Source: an uncultured Actinomycetes bacterium
Lineage (GTDB): Bacteria; Actinomycetota; Actinomycetes; Nanopelagicales; Nanopelagicaceae
NCBI GenBank assembly: GCA_903892335.1
Contig: CAITID010000215.1
Coordinates: forward strand, 1 to 6,472
DNA length: 6,472 bases
Direction: 5' to 3'
Part shown: positions 1 to 5,876 of the stretch, one piece after another
How positions within the stretch are numbered: the stretch's first letter is position 1
Layout of the letters: each line of letters opens with the position of its first letter
Made by a program: the position numbers and the translations under genes
Notes under the pieces: model-generated
Databases searched by the model: none
Told to the model about the DNA's origin: nothing
What the model saw: only the letters and a program-made list of their open reading frames with translations

Positions 1-60
1 GCTAAACAAGTTAAACTTGTAAGTGCAGTAGCAGATCACGCAACCAAATTGCGGGTGTAG
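1..60 (+). CDS. Possible 3' end of an unknown gene, running into the tRNA
   Basis: Frame 1 is open from the window edge to a TAG at 58-60, giving 19 residues that begin AKQVKLVSAVADHATK. The other two + frames close early in this stretch. The stop would lie inside the tRNA: the T8-A9-G10 of the tRNA body, a near-universal sequence, supplies the TAG. Nineteen open codons are weak evidence, and I do not recognise the peptide. The stretch may simply be the tRNA promoter and leader. Sequence to the left of the window would settle it. Confidence 0.22.
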   Translation, partial: AKQVKLVSAVADHATKLRV

Positions 61-124
61 CTCAATGGTAGAGTTCTAGCCTTCCAAGCTAGCTGTGCCG
101 GTTCAATCCCGGTCACCCGCTCCA
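51..124 (+). tRNA. tRNA-Gly (anticodon UCC)
   Basis: A full cloverleaf can be folded by eye. The acceptor stem is GCGGGTG with CACCCGC. The D arm contains GCTC and GAGT. The anticodon stem CTAGC/GCTAG encloses the loop CTTCCAA, so the anticodon is TCC. A 4-base variable loop follows, and the T arm is GCCGG-TTCAATC-CCGGT with one G-T pair. The discriminator is T121 and CCA is encoded at 122-124. It reads GGA and GGG glycine codons. A run of seven T (125-131) follows directly and may help end transcription. The convergent collagen-like gene ends only 5 bases away, and its stop codon lies partly in this T run. Confidence 0.97.
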
Positions 125-129
125 TTTTT

Positions 130-1017
130 TTAATTAATTGAACCAACAAGTTGTATAAATGCCTTGCCAGATAATGCGACTGAATTACCTAAACCTTCTC
201 CGTCAGAAATTGCTAATGAGAATTGGCAATTATTTGTCACTGAAATAGTTCCAGACACCACAAATGAAAGTCTGGTGTTGTAAGTACCAGCCGTATGAGC
301 AGATACAAACGCGTAGCTATACTCGTATACAGGAGTAGAAGAGACATCGGAGCTCTTTAGTTCTAGCTCAGACCTGAATTTTGTGAGTGAGTTGGCTCCA
401 ATTCCCTTCACAACGATTGAGAAAAAATATAATTTTCCGGCTTCAAGATTCCCGAAACTGTCTGATTCTGATTTTCCATTTGAAGTATTGGTAGCAAGTG
501 TCCAAGGATTTATTGCAACAGATTGAACATTAGAAGGCCCAACCGCACCAACAGTTCCTGTTTCTCCTTTTGGTCCTGTGGGTCCAGGGCTTCCACTTCC
601 ACTACCTGCTGGTCCGGTTGCACCAGGTGCACCCGCACTTCCTTGCAATCCTTGTGCACCAGATGGGCCTGTAGCTCCAGCGGGGCCAGGTGCGCCACTG
701 CTAGAAGTAGATAAACCAGCAACTCCATTTTTACCATCAACACCAGCCGGTCCAATTGGTCCAGCAGGACCCTTTAGTGAAACTGGGATTGGCCACTTAT
801 TTTTTGTTTTTGGTCCGTACATATTTAACGTTTTCAAATCAATATAGAAATCACCATCTAAACCAATTGATACTGATGGAACTCCACGGCCACTTAGCAC
901 TGTGTTTGCCGGCAGTGTTGTGCTTCTGCCTGCGGCGTAGGAGTTTGTTGAGTTAATTGAGGTCATTAAGATTGAAATGATCACCACTTTAATTAATTTA
1001 TTTCTTCCTCTGCTCAT
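130..1017 (-). CDS. Secreted collagen-like (Gly-X-Y) protein, function unknown
   Basis: Encodes 295 residues. Residues 1-28 are a Sec signal peptide: basic RGRNKLIK, a hydrophobic core VVIISILMTSI, and a likely cut after SYA (28). Residues about 40-82 form a short module with GDFYID and YGPKT before SLKG, a pattern I know from many bacterial collagen-like proteins just before the triple-helix region. Gly-X-Y repeats run in three blocks: 83-103 (7 triplets), 108-140 (11) and 142-162 (7). They are interrupted by LSTSSS and by a one-residue register slip at GSGS. Proline is frequent and there is one PKGET stretch, both typical of stable bacterial triple helices. Residues 163-295 are a Ser/Thr/Val-rich, probably beta-stranded head domain that could trimerise. 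There is no C-terminal anchor or LPxTG signal, so the protein is either released or held by its head domain. Start: ATG directly before the signal peptide, with only a weak upstream GAG. Ligand and role are unknown. Confidence 0.9.
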   Translation of the reverse strand: MSRGRNKLIKVVIISILMTSINSTNSYAAGRSTTLPANTVLSGRGVPSVSIGLDGDFYIDLKTLNMYGPKTKNKWPIPVSLKGPAGPIGPAGVDGKNGVAGLSTSSSGAPGPAGATGPSGAQGLQGSAGAPGATGPAGSGSGSPGPTGPKGETGTVGAVGPSNVQSVAINPWTLATNTSNGKSESDSFGNLEAGKLYFFSIVVKGIGANSLTKFRSELELKSSDVSSTPVYEYSYAFVSAHTAGTYNTRLSFVVSGTISVTNNCQFSLAISDGEGLGNSVALSGKAFIQLVGSIN

Positions 1018-1089
1018 TATTGGCCCGCTCTATTCTGTCTTTGAAAGATTTCTACCTAGCCCACTTGACTAGCTGATATTCATTTTGCG

Positions 1090-1112
1090 CTTGATTACTC
1101 TGTGTAATCAAG
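1090..1112. repeat. Perfect 9+9 inverted repeat, candidate operator
   Basis: CTTGATTAC (1090-1098), then the 5-base spacer TCTGT, then GTAATCAAG (1104-1112), an exact reverse complement. No T run follows on either strand, so it is unlikely to be a terminator. Its place between two divergent genes for exported proteins (73 bases from one start, 186 from the other) fits a dimeric regulator site. No regulator gene is in the window. Confidence 0.55.
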
Positions 1113-1289
1113 AATGCTCACACTCATTTCACAGCAAGTTAGTTTTTTGAGCGTGGGCTGCCACTCTTATCCGGTGACGCAGTAAAAAACTCAGACCTAA
1201 CGCTCAGGTGTATGAGATAGTTGGCTCAGCCGGAGATAGTTATCTACTCCTATCGGTGCAAAATTGCATTGGATTGAAGTACAAGAAAC

Positions 1290-1294
1290 GAGGA
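1290..1294 (+). promoter_or_regulatory. Ribosome binding site that sets the start at 1298
   Basis: GAGGA lies 3 bases before ATG 1298. The spacing is short, but the next coding bases form a clean signal peptide, so this start is preferred over the in-frame ATG at 1208. Confidence 0.55.
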
Positions 1295-1297
1295 CCA

Positions 1298-1897
1298 ATG
1301 AATAAGAAGTTAATCGCAGCGGTAGCAATGGTTGCCGTAGCACTTTCTGTGGGCTCAGCATCATTTGCATCAGCTCATGGTGGCATGGGTGGCAAAGGTG
1401 GAAAAGATGGCGCAGCATTAACCGCTTTGCTATCTGATTTAGTTTCAAAGGGCACAATCACACAATCCCAAGCAGATGCAATTGCAAAGGCTCGAACAGA
1501 TGCAAAGGCGCTAGCACAGGCCAATCGTCCAACTGAGGCAGAAAAGCAAGCACATCGCACAGCAGAGAAGGCAATCGTTACTTCAACTCTTGGAATCACT
1601 GAAGAAGCACTTAAAACTCGCGTTCGTGCTGGTGAATCTCTAGCAACAATTGCTGGCACAAAGAAAGATGCTTTGATTGCAGCTCTCGTTGCATTTGAAT
1701 CAAAAGAAATCGACGCTCGTGTTGTTGCAGGTAAATTAACTGCCGCGCAAGCGAGTGCTGTAAAAGCAAACTTAACTGCAATGGTTACTGAAAAAGTAAA
1801 CAGCGTTAAAGGCGTTGGTAAGAAGGGTCCTGGCAAAGCTCCTAAAGCACAGACCAGTACCGCTAATTACAACTCTGGCTTAACAATCAAGGCTTAA
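1298..1897 (+). CDS. Secreted Ala/Lys-rich helical repeat protein, function unknown
   Basis: Encodes 199 residues. Residues 1-26 are a Sec signal peptide (MNKK, then a hydrophobic Ala/Val stretch, ending ASA before His27). The mature N-terminus HGGMGGKGGKDG is rich in Gly and Lys. The body is predicted helical. A motif of the form (K/A)G-x-(I/L)-T-x-x-QA occurs twice: KGTITQSQADAI at 51-62 and AGKLTAAQASAV at 144-155. Between them lies LGITEEAL...RAGESLATIAG (98-120) followed by DALIAALVA, a pattern I have seen in exported actinobacterial and firmicute proteins of unknown role, where the GESLA.IA part recalls short LysM-like or wall-associated repeats. The tail 171-185 is strongly basic (GKKGPGKAPK). 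The in-frame ATG at 1208 would add 30 residues before the signal peptide with no ribosome site, so I reject it. An intrinsic terminator follows. It is probably periplasmic or wall-associated; I do not know its function. Confidence 0.82.
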   Translation: MNKKLIAAVAMVAVALSVGSASFASAHGGMGGKGGKDGAALTALLSDLVSKGTITQSQADAIAKARTDAKALAQANRPTEAEKQAHRTAEKAIVTSTLGITEEALKTRVRAGESLATIAGTKKDALIAALVAFESKEIDARVVAGKLTAAQASAVKANLTAMVTEKVNSVKGVGKKGPGKAPKAQTSTANYNSGLTIKA

Positions 1898-1932
1898 TCG
1901 CTTCAGAAGTACCTTTCAGGCCTAGACACTTT

Positions 1933-1971
1933 CGGCCCAGCTCATGAAAATGAGCGGGCCGTTTGTGTTTT
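1933..1971 (+). terminator. Intrinsic terminator of the helical-protein gene
   Basis: The stem is CGGCCC, a bulged A, then GCTCAT, a GAAA tetraloop, then ATGAGC and GGGCCG (1933-1961). That is 12 base pairs with one bulge. The tract TTTGTGTTTT (1962-1971) follows. It starts 36 bases after the stop codon at 1895-1897 and ends only 16 bases before the rpiB start codon. Confidence 0.93.
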
Positions 1972-1987
1972 CTGCCAAACTACAAAC

Positions 1988-2443
1988 ATGAAAATCCATA
2001 TTGGTAGCGATCATGCCGGCCTTGAATTTAAAGCAAAGATTATTGAGCATCTAAAAAAAGCTGGGCATGATGTAACAGATCACGGACCTCACCAATATGA
2101 CGCACTAGATGACTACCCGGTTTTTTGTATTCCTGCGGCGCAAGCAACTGCAAAAGATCCAACCTCCTTTGGCATTGTTTTAGGCGGCTCTGGTAATGGT
2201 GAGCAGATGGCAGCAAATAAGGTCAAGGGTGTTAGGGCCGCACTAGTTTGGTCAGTAGAGACTGCAAAGCTGGCCCGCGAACATAACAATGCAAATGTGA
2301 TCTCAATTGGTGGGCGCATGCATGATGAAGCCCTCTGCTTGCAATTGGTAGATACCTTTTTAGCAACACCATTTACCAATGATGAGCGCCATGTGCGCAG
2401 AATTAATCAGATAAGTAAGTTTGAAACAGGCGGAGCTATTTAA
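1988..2443 (+). CDS. rpiB: Ribose-5-phosphate isomerase B
   Basis: Cytosolic enzyme interconverting ribose 5-phosphate and ribulose 5-phosphate in the non-oxidative pentose phosphate pathway. It has 151 residues, near the usual RpiB size. Family landmarks are visible: GSDHAG (6-11), LGGSGNGEQMAANKV (65-79), AREHNNANV (96-104), GGRMH (108-112) and RHVRR (134-138). By comparison with the mycobacterial enzyme, with a constant offset of three, I assign D8 and H9 to substrate binding, E72 as the proton-transferring base, H99 as ring-opening acid, and R110, R134 and R138 to phosphate contacts. Glu72 instead of the Cys found in E. coli RpiB marks the actinobacterial subgroup. No Shine-Dalgarno precedes the ATG, and the upstream terminator ends 16 bases away, so the message may be leaderless or arise by readthrough. 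The 3' end overlaps convergent trmB by 8 bases. Confidence 0.95.
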   Translation: MKIHIGSDHAGLEFKAKIIEHLKKAGHDVTDHGPHQYDALDDYPVFCIPAAQATAKDPTSFGIVLGGSGNGEQMAANKVKGVRAALVWSVETAKLAREHNNANVISIGGRMHDEALCLQLVDTFLATPFTNDERHVRRINQISKFETGGAI

Positions 2444-3095
2444 GCTTTTTATACTTTAAATCAGTAACTGTGTGAGCCTTCTTTAATGCCTGTCCTTCAA
2501 ACTTTGAGATCGGGCGCCAATCTGGGCGCTTGATTACTCCTCCACTAAATCTTTGGTTACGTTCAAATCGAGCTTTTATCCAATCGGTGTATGGCTGCCA
2601 ATCACTGGCAATATGGATATAGCCATCTGGTTTTAATTTACTGGCAATTAATTCAACAAAGGCATCTTGAACTATTCGCCGCTTGTGCTGGCGATTTTTT
2701 GGCCATGGATCTGGAAAGAAAAGATGGACTGCATCAATTGAATTATCTGGAATAAAGTTGTTTAACAGGTGAGTAGCATCTTCGCGAATTAACTTGATGT
2801 TCTTTAATTTCTTTTCGATTACTAACATCAAAAGTGCGCCCAAGCCTGGGTTATGCATTTCAACTGCCACAAATCCAGTTTCTGGGAAGTGATCGGCAAT
2901 CTGCGCAGTTGCCTCACCCATGCCAGATCCAATTTCAAGTATTACCTCTTTTGCATCTGGAAATACATCATTAATCTCTAATTCACTTTCTACCTGCAAA
3001 CTAAAGTTGCTCCAATGAGTTTTCATCGCTAAAGCTTGAGCTCTAGTTGGTCGATTGCCCCGAAGGGCGTAACTTCGATTGGATGGCCGTTCCAT
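2436..3095 (-). CDS. trmB: tRNA (guanine-N7)-methyltransferase TrmB
   Basis: SAM-dependent Rossmann-fold enzyme making m7G at position 46 of the tRNA variable loop. It has 219 residues, normal for the family. The N-terminal RSYALRGNRPTRAQ (7-20) fits the start of TrmB proteins and supports this ATG. Motif I LEIGSGMGE (53-61) binds SAM, E79-M80-H81 follows at the second strand, and D106 lies in REDA. The family signature HLFFPDPWPKNRQHKRR (124-140) contains catalytic D129. SDW (164-166) and RPISKFE (194-200) complete the set. The last motif usually reads TKFE; here Ser197 replaces Thr, a mild change. The gene is divergent from pepN with 72 bases between starts, and has no strong ribosome site. 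Its stop lies inside the end of rpiB. Confidence 0.96.
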   Translation of the reverse strand: MERPSNRSYALRGNRPTRAQALAMKTHWSNFSLQVESELEINDVFPDAKEVILEIGSGMGEATAQIADHFPETGFVAVEMHNPGLGALLMLVIEKKLKNIKLIREDATHLLNNFIPDNSIDAVHLFFPDPWPKNRQHKRRIVQDAFVELIASKLKPDGYIHIASDWQPYTDWIKARFERNQRFSGGVIKRPDWRPISKFEGQALKKAHTVTDLKYKKLK

Positions 3096-3167
3096 CTTGG
3101 TTTAACCTGCAATCTCTGATTGGATACCTGCATAGAAGTATTTAAGAGTTAATAATAAGGAGTAAGC
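3096..3167. promoter_or_regulatory. 72-base divergent promoter region of trmB and pepN
   Basis: Both genes start outward from this stretch, so both promoters should lie here or overlap the coding ends. It is AT-rich near pepN, with TATTTA at about 3140-3145 as a poor -10 candidate and TTGGAT at about 3120-3125 as a poor -35 with short spacing. I cannot name a firm promoter. The only clear signal is the pepN ribosome site AAGGAG at 3157-3162, 5 bases before the GTG. Confidence 0.4.
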
Positions 3168-5708
3168 GTGCCAGGTTTAAATTCCACCCGTGCTGAGGCC
3201 CGTGAGCGCTCTGCTCATATTCAAATGCATGGCTATGAGGTCACATTAGATGTGACAACTGGCGCGGAAAGCTTTTTATCAAAAACAATTGCCACCTTCT
3301 CATGCAATAAACCTGGATATGACACCTTTATCGACGCCGTTGGTAAGCGCGTAATTTCAGCCACCTTAAATGGGCAACCAGTAGATACCTCAAATTATGA
3401 TGGTGAAACAATTTATTTAAAGGGCCTAGCTGCTGAAAATGAGTTAGTACTTGAGCTAGAAGCACTTTATTCAAATACTGGTGAAGGCTTGCAACGCTCG
3501 GTAGATCCAGTTGATAAAGAGGTTTACCTTTACTCACAAGGTGAGACCGCATTTATCCGCAAGATGTATCCATGTTTTGATCAACCAGATTTAAAGGCCA
3601 CCTTTTCATTAACTGCCATCGTGCCATCGCATTGGGAGGTTGTTGCAAATAATCCAGTTAAAACTAAATCTGATCTTGGCAATAACCGCACGCAATGGAC
3701 CTTTACAACCACACCAAGAATATCAACTTACATCACCGCATTAATTGCTGGTCCTTACTATTCTGTTAAAGATACTTATGTTGGCAAAAAAAAAGTGCCA
3801 CTTGGAATTTACTGCCGCAAATCACTAGCGCAGCATTTAGATCCTGAGGATATTTTCTTAATTACCAAACAAGGCTTTGCCTACTTTGAAAAAGTCTTTG
3901 GGCTTGAGTATCCATTTGAAAAGTATGATCAAATCGCAGTTGTTGATTTCAACTGGGGTGCGATGGAAAATGCTGGCGCAGTAACCTTCCTAGAGCGCTT
4001 ACTTGTATTTAGATCTAAGGTAACGGAGCGAATGTATAACGCTCGTGCCAACACAATTTTGCACGAGATGGCTCACATGTGGTTTGGCAATATGGTCACC
4101 ATGAAGTGGTGGGATGATCTTTGGCTAAATGAATCATTTGCCGAGTGGTCCTCCTACTTAGCAATGGTGGAAGGAACAAGATTTAAAAACTCTTGGACCG
4201 GCTTTAACCAAGAGCGAAAGAACTGGGCATACCGCCAAGATCAACTCTCATCTACCCACCCAATTGTCTCTGACATGGTTGATATCGATACCGTAGCTGG
4301 AAACTTTGATGGCATTTCATATGCAAAAGGTGCATCCGTTCTTCAACAATTAGTAGCACATGTTGGCCGTGATAACTTTATTTCTGGCCTGCAAAAGTAC
4401 TTTGCTAAGCACGCCTTTAAAAACACCACACTAGATGATCTATTAAATGAGCTAACGCAAACTAGTGGCCGTGACTTAAAGCCTTGGGTTTCAACCTGGC
4501 TGCAAACAGCAGGTGTTAATACATTACGCCCAGGCCTTGAAATTGATGGTGATACTTATAAATCTGTTGCGATTTTGCAAGAAGTGCCAACTATGCCAGC
4601 CGGTTCTACCCAGCTTCGCCCGCACCGAATGGCGATTGGTTTATATGATCTAGTTGCTAACCAGGTTGTACTTCGCAAATCAGTTGAATTAGATGTTGCT
4701 GGTGCTAAAACTGTTGTTACTGAATTTGCTGGTGAAAAAGTTGCTGATCTGCTTTTGATAAATGATCGCGATCTTTCATACGGCAAGGTGCGATTTGATG
4801 ATCGCTCCATCGCCACATTAAAGGCCCACTTAGGAAAGATTGATGATTCCCTAACTCGAGCCCTTTGCTGGTCTGCTGCCTGGGATATGTTGCGCGATGC
4901 TGAAATTAGCGCAGCTGACTTTATTGAGATTGCAATCGCTGGCCTGCCAGGTGAAGATGACATTGCAACAGTTACCATCATTGCAAATCAATTAGTAACA
5001 GCGGTTGAGCTTTACTCACATCCAGCAAAGCGTGATTCTGCAAGATTAAGAGTTGGTAATGCCTATGAAGTGATGGTGCGCAGTGCTAAAGCTGGCAGTG
5101 ATCACCAACTTCAATTTGCTCGAAACTTCACCTCTTTTGCGGCAAGTGCTGAACACAATGATTTAATAAAAGAGTTACTAGAAGGAAAATTAGCTGGCTT
5201 AAAAGTTGACGCCGATCTTCGTTGGACCTTTGTTACCGCATTAGCCGAACGTGGCTTAATGGATAAGGCAGCACTTTCTGCTGAACTATTAAAAGACAAC
5301 ACATTAACTGGCCAACTTGCCCACGCTACTTGTCTTGCAGCCCTTCCAACACCGGAGGCAAAGCTTGAAACCTGGAAATCACTTACAACAGCTGAGATCT
5401 CAACTTCTGTTCGTGAAGCACAGATCGCCGGCTTCCAGCGAGCGCTGCACCGGCCATTACTTGCTGAATATGTTGATCCTTACTTTGATCTACTTCTAGA
5501 TACCTGGGGTAAGAAGTCATATGAGGTTGCTAGCAAGTTTGCTACAGCCCTTTATCCAGTATTTATTACAACGCAGGCAACCCTTGATAAAACAATTAAT
5601 TGGCTTGATACGACTGGTAAGGATGGTCAGGCCGGACTTCGCCGCTTGGTTTCTGAAGGTAGAGATGCGCTAGATCGCGCACTTAAGGCACAAGCACGCG
5701 ATAAGTAA
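3168..5708 (+). CDS. pepN: Aminopeptidase N, M1 family zinc metallopeptidase
   Basis: Removes N-terminal residues from peptides; probably cytosolic, since no signal peptide is present. It has 846 residues, close to the usual length of the actinobacterial (Streptomyces lividans type) PepN. An N-terminal beta domain (about 15-200) carries SQGETAFIRKMYPCFDQPD, with Q124 and E126 at the substrate N-terminus site. The catalytic domain has GAMEN at 264-268, HEMAH at 299-303 and E322 in NESFAEW. H299, H303 and E322 bind zinc and E300 is the general base; Y385 in SYAKGAS is the transition-state Tyr. The rest (about 530-846) is the helical ERAP1-like C-terminal domain. All catalytic residues are present. 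The GTG start is chosen from a strong AAGGAG 5 bases upstream and from the protein's normal length. A run of nine A (3786-3794) lies in the coding region at K207-K209. The stop TAA directly abuts the stop of the convergent membrane-protein gene. Confidence 0.97.
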   Translation: MPGLNSTRAEARERSAHIQMHGYEVTLDVTTGAESFLSKTIATFSCNKPGYDTFIDAVGKRVISATLNGQPVDTSNYDGETIYLKGLAAENELVLELEALYSNTGEGLQRSVDPVDKEVYLYSQGETAFIRKMYPCFDQPDLKATFSLTAIVPSHWEVVANNPVKTKSDLGNNRTQWTFTTTPRISTYITALIAGPYYSVKDTYVGKKKVPLGIYCRKSLAQHLDPEDIFLITKQGFAYFEKVFGLEYPFEKYDQIAVVDFNWGAMENAGAVTFLERLLVFRSKVTERMYNARANTILHEMAHMWFGNMVTMKWWDDLWLNESFAEWSSYLAMVEGTRFKNSWTGFNQERKNWAYRQDQLSSTHPIVSDMVDIDTVAGNFDGISYAKGASVLQQLVAHVGRDNFISGLQKYFAKHAFKNTTLDDLLNELTQTSGRDLKPWVSTWLQTAGVNTLRPGLEIDGDTYKSVAILQEVPTMPAGSTQLRPHRMAIGLYDLVANQVVLRKSVELDVAGAKTVVTEFAGEKVADLLLINDRDLSYGKVRFDDRSIATLKAHLGKIDDSLTRALCWSAAWDMLRDAEISAADFIEIAIAGLPGEDDIATVTIIANQLVTAVELYSHPAKRDSARLRVGNAYEVMVRSAKAGSDHQLQFARNFTSFAASAEHNDLIKELLEGKLAGLKVDADLRWTFVTALAERGLMDKAALSAELLKDNTLTGQLAHATCLAALPTPEAKLETWKSLTTAEISTSVREAQIAGFQRALHRPLLAEYVDPYFDLLLDTWGKKSYEVASKFATALYPVFITTQATLDKTINWLDTTGKDGQAGLRRLVSEGRDALDRALKAQARDK

Positions 5709-5876
5709 TTACTCGATATGAGTAAGGCTTGATCTTTTCTTAGCTTTGCGATCAGCAGTTAACGCCCAAACAATTAATGAAATGCCTAAAAACAATCCAA
5801 GTGGTGCAGCAAAAAAGTAAAGTGCGGTTTCAAGTGCGCTTAAGCCCTCACCTGGCATTGCGCCATCTTCAATCAT
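5709..5876 (-). CDS. Small single-pass membrane protein, coupled to the HNH gene
   Basis: Encodes 55 residues from an ATG at 5876 whose first four bases (ATGA, 5876-5873) overlap the TGA stop of the HNH gene, the usual sign of translational coupling. The open frame extends to 5930, but that would put 18 residues inside the HNH gene. The protein has a short N-terminal part with acidic residues (MIEDGAMPGEG), one hydrophobic helix at about 16-39 (ALYFFAAPLGLFLGISLIVWAL), and a basic tail (DRKAKKRSS). This suggests an outside N-terminus and a cytoplasmic C-terminus by the positive-inside rule. A GGGAG lies about 10 bases before the ATG. I do not recognise a named family. Short membrane proteins like this are easily missed, so the coupling is the main support. 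Confidence 0.75.
   Translation of the reverse strand: MIEDGAMPGEGLSALETALYFFAAPLGLFLGISLIVWALTADRKAKKRSSLTHIE

Larger units (their letters stand above)
1018..1297. promoter_or_regulatory. 280-base divergent intergenic region between two genes for exported proteins
   Basis: This stretch holds no convincing gene; an in-frame ATG at 1208 lies before the helical-protein gene but lacks support. It must carry the promoters of the leftward collagen-like gene and of the rightward helical-protein gene. A TTGACT at about 1065-1070 (+) resembles a -35 box, but I see no good -10 box 16-18 bases further on. Seen directly: a perfect inverted repeat at 1090-1112, an imperfect hairpin at 1190-1216 and a direct repeat GAGATAGTT at 1214-1222 and 1233-1241. 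The unusually long 5' side of the rightward gene leaves room for a structured leader. Confidence 0.5.

Noticed and set aside
541..780. DNA tandem repeat in the collagen-like gene
   Set aside because: Glycine codons recur every nine bases because of the protein repeat, but the units differ in sequence and no long identical copies are seen.
880..900. LPxTG-type sorting signal (LPANT at residues 35-39 of the collagen-like protein)
   Set aside because: It sits near the N-terminus just after the signal peptide and lacks the following hydrophobic segment and charged tail.
510..956. Overlapping frames opposite or within the collagen-like gene
   Set aside because: They are Pro/Gly/Leu-biased shadows of the Gly-X-Y repeat.
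1141..1260. c-di-AMP (ydaO) or c-di-GMP (GEMM) riboswitch in the leader
   Set aside because: Short stretches such as CTCTTATCC and GACGCA recall these RNAs, but the conserved cores and the closing stem cannot be drawn.
1208..1297. Longer start (ATG 1208) for the helical-protein gene
   Set aside because: It adds 30 residues before a clean signal peptide and has no ribosome site; GAGGA precedes ATG 1298.
1375..1836. 153-residue open frame on the - strand
   Set aside because: It is antisense to the helical-protein gene; its Ala/Ser/Phe-rich product mirrors the codon bias of the real gene and has no start signal or domain.
4556..4981. 141-residue open frame opposite pepN
   Set aside because: It has no recognisable motif and lies wholly inside the conserved pepN coding region.
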